From Leptospiraceae bacterium (GTDB lineage Bacteria; Spirochaetota; Leptospiria; Leptospirales; Leptospiraceae): a stretch of DNA of 64,000 bases. Position numbers and translations under genes: made by a program. Positions within the stretch are counted from its first letter, which is position 1, and each line of letters starts with the position of its first letter. Below, piece by piece: positions 17,313 through 25,815 of the stretch. Below the pieces are notes generated by a model. It worked only from the letters and a program-made list of their open reading frames with translations, searched no databases and had not been told where the DNA came from. Location: NCBI GenBank assembly GCA_024233835.1, contig JACKPC010000002.1:1-64000 (forward strand), written 5' to 3'.

Positions 17313-18272
17313 TTATAGTTTTTTAATGATTGTACCCTTATTATCTACTTTCAACTTTTTAAAAGAATACAATAACTCAGAAGAAATATGCTCATTTAAA
17401 AATAATTCTACTTCCTTATGAAACTTTTCTTCCTCAGATTTCTTACAATAAAGAAGTAAACTCGGTCCGCTACCCGATAAAGAATAGCATCCACCCAGTT
17501 TTTCTATAAACTCGGATAGTTTGGGTAAAACCGGATGTTTCGTGATTCTATAAGGTGTATGCAGTTTATCTTTAACAGCAAGTCTTAAATGAGAGAAACG
17601 CTTTGTTCCTAAAAATTCAAACCAGGTAGCGACCCTCGCCATATTATAAATTACATCTTTCGTTGAATAAGAAACGGGTAAGGTTCTTCTTGAGGCACTG
17701 GTTTCAATTTCAATATTCGGAATAAAAATAAAAATCGAAACATTTGTAGGAAGTTTCTTTTTAAAAAAATGAAGTCGTTTTCTTTCAATAAAATAAGCCA
17801 GGACCAAACCGCCCATGTAAGCCGGAATTGTATTATCTGCATGTCCTTCTACTTCTGCCAGCTCATACAAAAACAAATTTTCATCGGGAAGCTTATCACT
17901 TTTATAAAACTTCTTATGAGCTAATCTCGCAGCAGAAAAACCCGCTACAACGGCTGAAGCACTCGAACCCAGGCCTCCCTTCAGGGGAAGATTTAAATCC
18001 ATACTTAAATCATAAGGCAGAGGTTCCTGATTCGGTAAAAAAATAGAAAAGTATCTCTTATACGATTCCCAGACCAAATCATCAGAGGGTTCAAAAGGTA
18101 CCGGCCTTCCGTCAACCAACTGTGTTTTATAAGCACTCTTATCTGAAAACTCAAAGAAGAATTGGTTATAAACATTTACCGCAAGACCCATGATGTCAAA
18201 ACCGGGCCCCAAATTTGCGGAAGTACCCGGAACCCGAATTAAATACCTTTGCTTTTTCAAGCTTTTACCCAT
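17313..18272 (-). CDS. thrB: homoserine kinase
   Basis: A 319-residue GHMP kinase that phosphorylates L-homoserine in threonine synthesis, cytoplasmic. The N-terminus has the family strand VPGTSANLGPGFDIMG, and the ATP loop is LKGGLGSSASAVVAG near residue 90. The C-terminal GHMP element SLSGSGPSLLLY is also present. Length is normal. It is the last gene of the Smr-cimA-pth-thrB operon, and its ATG lies 16 bases inside the end of pth. Linkage with cimA joins threonine and isoleucine synthesis. Confidence 0.93.
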   Translation of the reverse strand: MGKSLKKQRYLIRVPGTSANLGPGFDIMGLAVNVYNQFFFEFSDKSAYKTQLVDGRPVPFEPSDDLVWESYKRYFSIFLPNQEPLPYDLSMDLNLPLKGGLGSSASAVVAGFSAARLAHKKFYKSDKLPDENLFLYELAEVEGHADNTIPAYMGGLVLAYFIERKRLHFFKKKLPTNVSIFIFIPNIEIETSASRRTLPVSYSTKDVIYNMARVATWFEFLGTKRFSHLRLAVKDKLHTPYRITKHPVLPKLSEFIEKLGGCYSLSGSGPSLLLYCKKSEEEKFHKEVELFLNEHISSELLYSFKKLKVDNKGTIIKKL

Positions 18273-18787
18273 TGCCTTATTAATTCTGCTACTTGCTTAT
18301 ACACCGTATCCAGTTGAGATTTCTCTTCCGGCTTAAAATTTGATAACACATAGTCGGCTACATCGTTTTTATCTTCCGGTCGCCCTACTCCAATTCTAAG
18401 CCTGTGAAAATCCCTACTCCCCAATTTCTCTATTATATCCCGAAGTCCATTATGACCGGCATGACCGCCGGAAAATTTAAGCTTTACCCTAGCAAAAGGA
18501 AAGTCAATCTCATCGTGTAAAACTAATATTTCTCCGGGCTCAATTCCATTTTTTCTGGCGATCAAAGAAACCGCAGATCCCGAAAGGTTCATATATTCAA
18601 GGGGCTTTAAAAAGTAAGCCCTGCATTCTCCCAGGGTTTCCTGTGCCAGGGAATACTTCTTATCAGAACTGAAACTTGCACCTTCCGCTTCAACAAATTT
18701 ATCCAGCATCATGAAGCCAACATTATGCCTGTTTGCTTCATATTTTTTACCGGGGTTTCCCAATCCAACAATCAGGACTTTTTTCAT
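18257..18787 (-). CDS. pth: peptidyl-tRNA hydrolase
   Basis: A 176-residue enzyme that frees tRNA from prematurely released peptidyl-tRNA. It opens with VGLGNPGKKYEANRHNVGF, including Asn11 and catalytic His21. LHDEIDFP and SGGHAGHNGL, the other active-site segments, are present, and the length is slightly short of the E. coli enzyme. It starts two bases after the stop of cimA and overlaps thrB by 16 bases. Identification is firm. Confidence 0.95.
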   Translation of the reverse strand: MKKVLIVGLGNPGKKYEANRHNVGFMMLDKFVEAEGASFSSDKKYSLAQETLGECRAYFLKPLEYMNLSGSAVSLIARKNGIEPGEILVLHDEIDFPFARVKLKFSGGHAGHNGLRDIIEKLGSRDFHRLRIGVGRPEDKNDVADYVLSNFKPEEKSQLDTVYKQVAELIRQWVKA

Positions 18788-18789
18788 AA

Positions 18790-20319
18790 CTACCGTAAAA
18801 GAAGATGGATCATTTTCTCGGTAGCTAATATGGCTGCTACCGTTTGATCGGTATCCACCCCTATAGTTTTGAATGTAGTATCCCCCGGTTTATCCGGTTC
18901 TTTGTCCCAGGTAATTAGAGTTTCCACCAGGGCTGAGGTTTTACCTCCGGGTGGAATTCTTACCTGGTAATCTACAAGATAAGGAAGTTTAATGCCTATT
19001 TTATTCATTACAATACTTAAAGCATTCATAAAAGCATCATAACCTCCATCGCCTTTTCCAACCTCTTTATAAATTACGTCTTTATAACGAACCTTAAGAC
19101 CGGCAGAAGGAACCACTCCCACACCGGCACTGACAACACAGGACTCAATTTTAAAATCATTGTTCTGTTTTTCACCCGACACATCAGCAATGAGAAAAGG
19201 AAGGTCTTCTTCGGTTACGGTAAGACCGGCATCTCCCATCTGAATGACTCTTTCTAAGACCTTTTTTTCTAACTCTTTGGATAAGGTAATTCCTAACTGC
19301 ATCAAGTTTTCGGTGATGCTTGCCTTTCCGGCTAATTTACCCAGAGCATAACTTCTTCTTCTTCCGAATCGTTCAGGTAAAATGGGGTTAGCGTAGAGAT
19401 TTCCTTTCAAGTCTCCGTCTGCATGAACACCGGCCGTCTGGGTAAATACATCCTGTCCGACTATAGGTCGATTATCGGAAACTCTCTTCCCACTGAAGAC
19501 TTCGACCAATTTGGATAAGGCTGTTATTTCACTTTCCTTGATACCGGTTTGAATACCGAGTTTATCATGAATGGCAGTTATCGTAGCTTCGAGAGGAGTA
19601 TTTCCCGCTCTTTCTCCGAGACCGTTCACCGAAACGTGTATTCCTTTGACTCCTGCCTTAATGGCATAAAGGGCATTCGCTACCGAAAGATCATAGTCGT
19701 TATGACCGTGAAACTCCAATTGCAGGTTCGGATACCTGTCGAGAATATCACTTACTGCATCGTAGATTTCATAAGGTGCAAGAACCCCCAGAGTATCTGC
19801 GAGATAAATCCGTTTAATAGGCATTTCTTGCATACCTTTCAGAATATCGTATACATATTCTCTCGAATTCATGTAACCATTAGACCAGTCTTCGAGATAC
19901 GCATTCACCGTGATACCTTTAGACTTTGCATAACTTACCGTCTTTTCAATGTCGGAAAGGTGTTCGGGAAGGGTTTTTCTAAGTTGTCCGCTCAGGTGTT
20001 TTAAAGATCCCTTGGTCAGAAGGTTCAAATTTAAAGCACCACATTCCACCAGCCAGTCAACCGTAAGGGTGTGATCTACAAATCCGAGTAGTTCAATCTT
20101 ATCCTGAAAACCGTTTTCTTTGGCCCAGTGAATGATATTTTGAACTGAACGTAGTTCCCCTTCGGAAACTCGAGCAGAAGTTACTTCCACTCTCGGCACT
20201 TTCACTCTTTCCAGAAGAAAGCTTGCAATATTTAATTTCTCTTCAGCGGTAAACACAACTCCACGTGTTTGTTCACCGTCTCTTAAGGTAACATCCAGAA
20301 TTTCTATTTTATTATCCAT
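18790..20319 (-). CDS. cimA: (R)-citramalate synthase
   Basis: A 509-residue enzyme condensing pyruvate and acetyl-CoA to citramalate, the threonine-independent entry to isoleucine known from Leptospira. The TIM barrel begins ILDVTLRDGEQTRGV, with catalytic R/D of the DRE-TIM family, and contains FHGHNDYDLSVANAL (metal His-x-His) and NGLGERAGNTPLEA. A C-terminal LeuA-type allosteric domain (about 370-505; GDGGYDAFMNAL) suggests feedback control, isoleucine being the known effector in Leptospira. From memory it matches the characterised Leptospira protein along its whole length, a strong taxonomic clue. It starts four bases after the Smr gene. Confidence 0.95.
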   Translation of the reverse strand: MDNKIEILDVTLRDGEQTRGVVFTAEEKLNIASFLLERVKVPRVEVTSARVSEGELRSVQNIIHWAKENGFQDKIELLGFVDHTLTVDWLVECGALNLNLLTKGSLKHLSGQLRKTLPEHLSDIEKTVSYAKSKGITVNAYLEDWSNGYMNSREYVYDILKGMQEMPIKRIYLADTLGVLAPYEIYDAVSDILDRYPNLQLEFHGHNDYDLSVANALYAIKAGVKGIHVSVNGLGERAGNTPLEATITAIHDKLGIQTGIKESEITALSKLVEVFSGKRVSDNRPIVGQDVFTQTAGVHADGDLKGNLYANPILPERFGRRRSYALGKLAGKASITENLMQLGITLSKELEKKVLERVIQMGDAGLTVTEEDLPFLIADVSGEKQNNDFKIESCVVSAGVGVVPSAGLKVRYKDVIYKEVGKGDGGYDAFMNALSIVMNKIGIKLPYLVDYQVRIPPGGKTSALVETLITWDKEPDKPGDTTFKTIGVDTDQTVAAILATEKMIHLLLR

Positions 20320-20323
20320 ATAT

Positions 20324-20599
20324 TTACTTCTTATAATTTTTCAGGTCAGCTTTGTCGGGGGGAAATATCTCGACTTTCGTACTTCCCGGGTTGGAATAAA
20401 TCCATTCATCGGTTTTGTAGAGCCTCAGAAAATCATATTCATTCACCATGTCTTCCGTTAGTTGTTTCAGTTTTCCTTCTCCTATACCATGAATCACTTC
20501 CACAAGAGTCTCCCCTTCCATAAAGGCGGCATGAAGCTCTCGTTCCAGTTTATATTTAGCTTCCTCGTAGCGCATTTTTCGTATATATATCTCTCTCAT
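20324..20599 (-). CDS. stand-alone Smr-domain protein
   Basis: A 91-residue single-domain protein of the Smr (MutS2 C-terminal) family. The core runs from the conserved helix YEEAKYKLERELHAAF to VEVIHGIGEGKL, which carries the H-G-x-G-x-G nuclease-type motif; the strand RLYKTDEWIYSNPGSTKVEI closes the fold. Solo Smr proteins cut or bind branched DNA or stalled mRNA in other organisms. It leads the minus-strand operon with cimA four bases downstream. The link with amino-acid synthesis is probably just co-transcription. Confidence 0.85.
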   Translation of the reverse strand: MREIYIRKMRYEEAKYKLERELHAAFMEGETLVEVIHGIGEGKLKQLTEDMVNEYDFLRLYKTDEWIYSNPGSTKVEIFPPDKADLKNYKK

Positions 20600-20729
20600 A
20601 GTGTAAGAAGCCCGGGAAAAAATTTACAAAATACAATATGTGGAGTCGTTTTAAATCCTGCAAGTTTAAAAATAGGTTTGTCATTTCAGGTGCTTTTACA
20701 GGAGTATGGAATTGACAGGATAGATTGAA

Positions 20730-22280
20730 GTGGATATAAACGAACAGGAAATCAAGAAGCAGTTTAGCCGTAAGATTAGAGGAAAAAAACGCCTCGCTAT
20801 CTGTGGAGGTAGTATTGGCCGTGAAAATCGTATTCTCATTCAGGGACAGGTAGTAGATGCCGGCATCCGAGAACCTTTTAATGTAGATAGCCTTCTTGAT
20901 TTTTTAACCGGGCTTTTCAACGGAGAGGAAGACTTTATAACCCCTTTTCTCGATTTCAGCCTTGCCCCGGTTCGTAAGCCTTTTCTAAAAATCCAGATTT
21001 TACGAGAAACGGAATTAATTTACGAATCAGACATTTTTAGTGGCAGTAGAGATGGATTTTTCAATTTTGACTCGCAGCTTAAACTGGAGCCGGGACTTTA
21101 TTTTTACCAGGTCGTTTTCCAGGGAAGTGATTCCTACAGGCAACAAACCCGTGACCTAAACTTTATTACCAATTTTCGAGAAAGCCGGATCAACAATTAT
21201 ACCGTAATTGGAATGGGTCGTTTAACGGTTCTTCCTTCCGATTATACCGGGTATATAACCACTTCTGATATCGATCAGACATACCTCGCGACCGATCTGG
21301 AAACAAAGGGAGGTAAGCTGGCTACTCTTTTTGAAACACCGGAACAAAAACTTCCCATTCCCGGAATGCCCGAACTATACAAGGAGATGAAACTTCATAC
21401 TAATAATTCTCCCCTGAGCTTTATCTCGGCCAGTCCTCATTTTTTTAGACGCTCCCTGGCAGCTACCATTCGAAAAGACGGCATTGAAATGGACAGCCTG
21501 AATTTGAAGTATTTAAACGGAACCCTGCAAAATGTAATGGATAAGGCCATTAATTCTATTTTCAACCTGGATGATTTGTTTCGAGACGGCTTTGCTCCGG
21601 CCCTGAATCGAATGAAAAAATTCTGGAACTCTTCTTATTTAAGTTTATTCGACCAGTTGACCTACAAGCTCTCCACTCTTCTCCATAACCGTCTATACCA
21701 ACCCACAAGGGCCAAAGAAATATTAATGGGAGATAATACAGAGAGTGATTATTTGATTTTTACCCTGTATCAACTAATCCTCATGGACCTGATTTCCGGT
21801 AAAGAACTGGAAGACTACCTTTATAACTTACATTTTCTCGGAAGAAATGCTGTAACCAGGGATAACGCAATTAAAATCAAGAAATTAGCTTCAGAGTGTC
21901 TTGCCATACACGGGAAAATGAATCCGGTAGAGGTAGTATTGATTAACATGTCTCACATGGGACCTGTAACAGAAGAAATGACAGACCATCTGGATAAAGC
22001 TTTACCCATAGGAATCAATATTCATCACCTCGAAAACTTTAAACTGTATCATACAACAGAAGGCGCCCTCGGTTTTGCAGTTATCCTTCATGCAAAAAAT
22101 ATAATCCCTTTTGAATCAATGATAAATGTGGCTACATCTATGTTGGGAAAATGGTTTAACGGACAGGTGATCGATGAAAAATACCTTCTCTCCCTCTGCC
22201 GCAATTTAAGTGTTCCCGATTATGCAGAAGGAACGAAACATTTACTTCGTGATGTAGTGGAAACAGCCTTACAATCATAG
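20730..22280 (+). CDS. App1-family (DUF2183) phosphatidate phosphatase-like protein
   Basis: A 516-residue soluble protein. The centre holds the HAD-type nucleophile motif D180-I-D182-Q-T184, followed by LSFISASPHFFRR, the pattern of the App1/DUF2183 family of Mg-dependent phosphatidate phosphatases. The N-terminal part (about 1-165) is a beta-rich domain usual in this family. The C-terminal 200 residues are an all-helical extension I do not recognise. The start is GTG at 20730 with ACAGGA upstream. It is divergent from the Smr operon and stands alone. Lipid substrate is an inference from the family. Confidence 0.8.
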   Translation: MDINEQEIKKQFSRKIRGKKRLAICGGSIGRENRILIQGQVVDAGIREPFNVDSLLDFLTGLFNGEEDFITPFLDFSLAPVRKPFLKIQILRETELIYESDIFSGSRDGFFNFDSQLKLEPGLYFYQVVFQGSDSYRQQTRDLNFITNFRESRINNYTVIGMGRLTVLPSDYTGYITTSDIDQTYLATDLETKGGKLATLFETPEQKLPIPGMPELYKEMKLHTNNSPLSFISASPHFFRRSLAATIRKDGIEMDSLNLKYLNGTLQNVMDKAINSIFNLDDLFRDGFAPALNRMKKFWNSSYLSLFDQLTYKLSTLLHNRLYQPTRAKEILMGDNTESDYLIFTLYQLILMDLISGKELEDYLYNLHFLGRNAVTRDNAIKIKKLASECLAIHGKMNPVEVVLINMSHMGPVTEEMTDHLDKALPIGINIHHLENFKLYHTTEGALGFAVILHAKNIIPFESMINVATSMLGKWFNGQVIDEKYLLSLCRNLSVPDYAEGTKHLLRDVVETALQS

Positions 22281-22307
22281 CCTCACCCACCGGACTGGCC
22301 TGTACTT

Positions 22308-23195
22308 CTAATCTTTTACCGAGTGCTTTTCCATAATTTTTAGCACCAGGCTTGAGTGTTCGGTTTTATCAAAGTCCGGTTGTAGAATTTCTCCCGACTT
22401 AAACCGAAGACTCTTAGAATCGAATTTTAGAACTCCGAGATATTCTCCTTCACCCGGAAGGTGATACAGAGGTTTTTTTTGTAAAGACAGGCTGTAAAAA
22501 CCCTTAGAAGGTTTTTTCTTTTCCGAACCCACTATCATGATAAATTTATTGCCTAATTTATCGATTAAAGTAGAAGCTTCTTTAAGAGTTCCGTAATATA
22601 CTAATATCCAGAGATCGGCTTTGTTGTTTTCTACGACCTGCAGAATACTCTCTTCCACTTCCGAAATTTTCAAAGAATCATACTTCTTACCCAGCTTGAG
22701 TTTTAGAAGTTTGGGTGAACTTAAAGGTAGAAGCCCTATAACTTTTTTATTCCTTTTTAAAAGGACAAATTCTTTCCCGATAGGCTTGGATAAAAAATAA
22801 TTAGGAATCCGAATATTAGCTGAGTGTAAAGGATAACTGGAGAAAGGCTGTTTAAACAGATCCTGGGTTCGAAATTTTAATTCATGTAGGCCGGGTGTAA
22901 TCAGGTGATAGCCAATTTCTGTATAACTTTCATAGATAGCAAAGGCTTTATTTGGTTTTATAAAACCCTTATCAAGAATATCACCTGTTTCAAGGAGAAT
23001 ATCTTTATATCTATCAAAAGATAAGCTTTGCAAGAGAGTATGACGTTTACTTAAACCCGGTGCGGGCACGGCCTTACAGAGACAGTCCTTGATATAACCA
23101 TTTAAAGAAGAAGTAAAAAAAATCCGTAAGTCAGAAGCCGTTAAGGATACTTGAAGGAAAAATAGACTCAGAAAGAAATTCAATTTCATAGTCAT
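22308..23195 (-). CDS. exported metallophosphoesterase-like protein with lost metal ligands
   Basis: A 295-residue protein with a signal peptide (cleavage near residue 20, LTAS-D). The opening strand RIFFTSSLNGYIKDCLCK and ILLETGDILD follow the 5'-nucleotidase/calcineurin-like plan seen in bacterial proteins with 'SDLHGxxxxCGC' starts. Here D-x-H is S-x-N, so the first metal site looks dead, while the Cys pair (C-L-C) is kept. It is the last gene of the minus-strand operon from 27060. Assignment to the fold is tentative; enzymatic activity is doubtful. Confidence 0.7.
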   Translation of the reverse strand: MTMKLNFFLSLFFLQVSLTASDLRIFFTSSLNGYIKDCLCKAVPAPGLSKRHTLLQSLSFDRYKDILLETGDILDKGFIKPNKAFAIYESYTEIGYHLITPGLHELKFRTQDLFKQPFSSYPLHSANIRIPNYFLSKPIGKEFVLLKRNKKVIGLLPLSSPKLLKLKLGKKYDSLKISEVEESILQVVENNKADLWILVYYGTLKEASTLIDKLGNKFIMIVGSEKKKPSKGFYSLSLQKKPLYHLPGEGEYLGVLKFDSKSLRFKSGEILQPDFDKTEHSSLVLKIMEKHSVKD

Positions 23196-23203
23196 GTCGT
23201 AGC

Positions 23204-24538
23204 TTATTTCTTTTTCTTTTCCAGGTAATCCTGGGCCAGACGGTTTATTTCCTTATTCAGTACCTGTATGGATTGATAGACTCCTCCGAGGCTTTTACGA
23301 TTCATCTTTTCAATACCACTTATCAGTCCCGGAATCGGTATCACCTTTTTTAATATCCCGTACGGCTTATCCATAATCTTATTCTGGATTTCTTCTATCG
23401 TTTTGGCCCCACCGGCAATAGCCGTTTCTACAAGTCCGCTTAAACCCTGCAGGGCCTCCGGTTCGAGACGAAGATTTTTTTCTGCTTCACTTTCTTCTTC
23501 CTTTTGTATTTCCTGAAATGCTTCAGAAAGTCCTTCTTTTACCCATTCCCGTATTTGCTCATATACTTCCAGAGAGTGGCCGAGACCGATATGTCCGATA
23601 GAGGTAAATTCCTTATGGTTCTTATCTTCTATTAAGAGGAAGTCTTTTCCATCTTTCGTTCTTCCGAGGGCACTTCCTCTTCGCACCATGGCATCGCCAA
23701 ACCAGTGACTAAAAATGTGTTCCGGATCCTTCGTAATGGTTCCGGAAATTACATAGTATTTTACACCCGTATACAGAGGAATATCTACCTTAGCATTCTG
23801 TAATAAAGCATCTTCCTCTACATCTTTCCAGTCTTCATCGATAATATTACCAAAACGTAAATCTTTAATTCCTTTACTGCGTAAATTAATCAGGTTTCCT
23901 GCGAGGCGGGTATAAGTGGAAGGAACAGCCTCCAAAACATTGGTCAGGATATTACCGAATTTTTCTAACGGTGCTCCCAAGTGAGGAGAACCGATAAGGA
24001 TTATTTTCTTCAAAACCTGAAGCCAGGAAGCCTTTCCCTGTTCTGCATAGTAAAAGGCACTGCGACTCACAAGTCCTCCCATGCTATGAGCTACAATAAC
24101 CAGTTCGTCTATAGGAATCGGATAGTTTTGAACCAGGTTTTCCATAAACTCTGAGAATAACTTACCATTCTCGGAAATACGTAAACCTGAATTATAACGA
24201 AAGTAAAAGGGAGTGAATTGCAGATCCTGTTCTAACATTTGACCGTAAGAGGTCTTTTTCTCATCCTGTTGAAAATCCCAGTAGTTCTCGTCACAGACAA
24301 GTCCGTGCAAAAACACGGAAACTCTCGAACTCAGTGTTGTATAAGAAGTTTCATAGATTAGATTTGTCTCATGAATCTTCTGATTATTCTTATAAAAACC
24401 CGGCTTAATAGCCAGTCCATTTTCCGTCTCTGCCAGATAATCCCCGAATATACCGTTTAACACAGGTTTACTCAGTTGGAGACTCTTCGCCAGCCCCCCT
24501 ATCAACCGATTAGCTTCTTCTTTTTCTGTTTTTTCCAT
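23204..24538 (-). CDS. alpha/beta-hydrolase, PGAP1/lipase-like
   Basis: A 444-residue hydrolase. VFLHGLVCDENYW near residue 72 supplies the oxyanion strand, and LVIVAHSMGGLVSRSAFYY near 142 is the nucleophile elbow with Ser in A-H-S-M-G. IGSPHLGAPLEKFG follows as in PGAP1-type lipases, and GHIGLGHSLEVYEQI near 318 supplies the likely catalytic His. About 110 C-terminal residues are helical and charged, with a Glu-rich linker. No signal peptide. It sits between the cyclase-like gene (4 bases) and the phosphoesterase-like gene (8 bases), so it is part of one operon. Substrate unknown. Confidence 0.82.
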   Translation of the reverse strand: MEKTEKEEANRLIGGLAKSLQLSKPVLNGIFGDYLAETENGLAIKPGFYKNNQKIHETNLIYETSYTTLSSRVSVFLHGLVCDENYWDFQQDEKKTSYGQMLEQDLQFTPFYFRYNSGLRISENGKLFSEFMENLVQNYPIPIDELVIVAHSMGGLVSRSAFYYAEQGKASWLQVLKKIILIGSPHLGAPLEKFGNILTNVLEAVPSTYTRLAGNLINLRSKGIKDLRFGNIIDEDWKDVEEDALLQNAKVDIPLYTGVKYYVISGTITKDPEHIFSHWFGDAMVRRGSALGRTKDGKDFLLIEDKNHKEFTSIGHIGLGHSLEVYEQIREWVKEGLSEAFQEIQKEEESEAEKNLRLEPEALQGLSGLVETAIAGGAKTIEEIQNKIMDKPYGILKKVIPIPGLISGIEKMNRKSLGGVYQSIQVLNKEINRLAQDYLEKKKK

Positions 24539-24541
24539 GTT

Positions 24542-25813
24542 TTATAATCTTCTTAATAGTAAATAGGTTTTTACGTCTCTGGTACCGGAGCGTATCTTGG
24601 GAGTTCTTTCTTCAAAGGCATACTGACCCTGCAAAAGTTTGTGGGTGTCTTCACTTACCTGAATCTGTCCGGTTACACCGTGAGATTCCATTAACTTTCC
24701 AATGCCGAGGGTTTCTCCGTAAAGGTCATAGATATAAAGTCCTTCTTTTCCGAATAAACAGGCCACTACCGGCCCGGAATGAATACCTATCCTTACCTGG
24801 AAATAACGGTTGTTCTTTCGGGATATATTCCGAACTGCTTCTATCATATCGAGAGCCAATTCGGCTACTCTCGAAGCATGATCGGGTCTGTATTCCGGCA
24901 TCCCGGTTTGAATCCAAAAACTTTCTCCGTCGGTTAATATCTTCTCAATTCCATGCTTCTGGCCCAAAAGCTCAAAGGCATCTTCAATCTCTTTTAACTG
25001 GGAAGCTATCATGTCCTGGGGAAGAGTCTGGGAAAGCTGGGCAAAACCTGTAATCTCGGCAAAGAGAACAGTGGTATTTTCATAGCCGTTAGCTGTCATT
25101 CCCAGATTATCCCGAATTCTCTGTGCTGCACTTTCCGGTAATAAGCGATGAATTACATGATCTAATTTAGAATCTGTATTTTCCTGGTTCTCCTGCTGAA
25201 TAAAAACAACTCTTACATTGGACTCTATCTTATAGTTAATCAGGTAGCCTAAAAGTATTAGAGAAATCAGGATGAGCATATTGGTATGAAAACTCATCCC
25301 CGTCGGAAAACCCGGAAGCCCTACACTAAAACCCACTACAAGATAAAAACTCAGAACAAAACCCGAAATAACCAGGAAAAAAACCTTTCTATGAAATCCG
25401 GAAGCTGCTACAATGATGTAGGGAAGAGCAGAAAAATATAACCAGTGAGAATCAGCATTCTGATAGCTAAAGCCGATAGCCCAGCTCTGTGTTAAACCAA
25501 ATACAATTAGAGACACTGCATTTAACAGTTCACGACTGGCATTCTTAGCCAGTTCCGGCATCTGGTTGGCCATCAGGCTAAAAAGTAGCAGTCCGAAAGA
25601 GGTTAAACGAAAAAAGGCTATTTTCCCAAAATTACCGCCGGAACCATTGATATCGATATAGATAAAGGGAAGGGAAAATATAAGTGTAACCAGGGAAAGG
25701 ATCTTTAAATTGTCAGTCGTTTTATCTTTATGGGTTTCCATAAACTTTTTTTCCAGACCATGGGCGAAACGCAGATCCATGGCTTCTTTTTCTAATTTTT
25801 CAAAAGGAAACAT
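24542..25813 (-). CDS. membrane class III nucleotidyl cyclase homologue with degenerate active site
   Basis: A 423-residue protein: about six transmembrane helices (45-205), then a class III cyclase homology domain (about 240-420). The domain is complete in length, but key residues are changed. The metal Asp in 'FxDIxGF' is E253, the second Asp of 'GDAYM' is E297 (DGESF), and the transition-state Asn of 'WGDTVNTASR' is G370, with the Arg also gone (ETLGIGKLM). Compare the intact enzyme at 63324-64000. It is likely a pseudo-cyclase that senses or binds rather than makes cAMP. It lies two bases after the receiver/ATPase gene, suggesting a shared signalling pathway. Confidence 0.85.
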   Translation of the reverse strand: MFPFEKLEKEAMDLRFAHGLEKKFMETHKDKTTDNLKILSLVTLIFSLPFIYIDINGSGGNFGKIAFFRLTSFGLLLFSLMANQMPELAKNASRELLNAVSLIVFGLTQSWAIGFSYQNADSHWLYFSALPYIIVAASGFHRKVFFLVISGFVLSFYLVVGFSVGLPGFPTGMSFHTNMLILISLILLGYLINYKIESNVRVVFIQQENQENTDSKLDHVIHRLLPESAAQRIRDNLGMTANGYENTTVLFAEITGFAQLSQTLPQDMIASQLKEIEDAFELLGQKHGIEKILTDGESFWIQTGMPEYRPDHASRVAELALDMIEAVRNISRKNNRYFQVRIGIHSGPVVACLFGKEGLYIYDLYGETLGIGKLMESHGVTGQIQVSEDTHKLLQGQYAFEERTPKIRSGTRDVKTYLLLRRL

Positions 25814-25815
25814 GT

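Noticed and set aside
19549..20004. 151-codon plus-strand frame opposite cimA
   Set aside because: Fully antisense to a highly conserved enzyme; no ribosome site or family match.
20712..20717. TTGACA as -35 of a promoter for the App1-like gene
   Set aside because: Only 12 bases separate it from the start codon, so no -10 can fit; it more likely overlaps the ribosome site.
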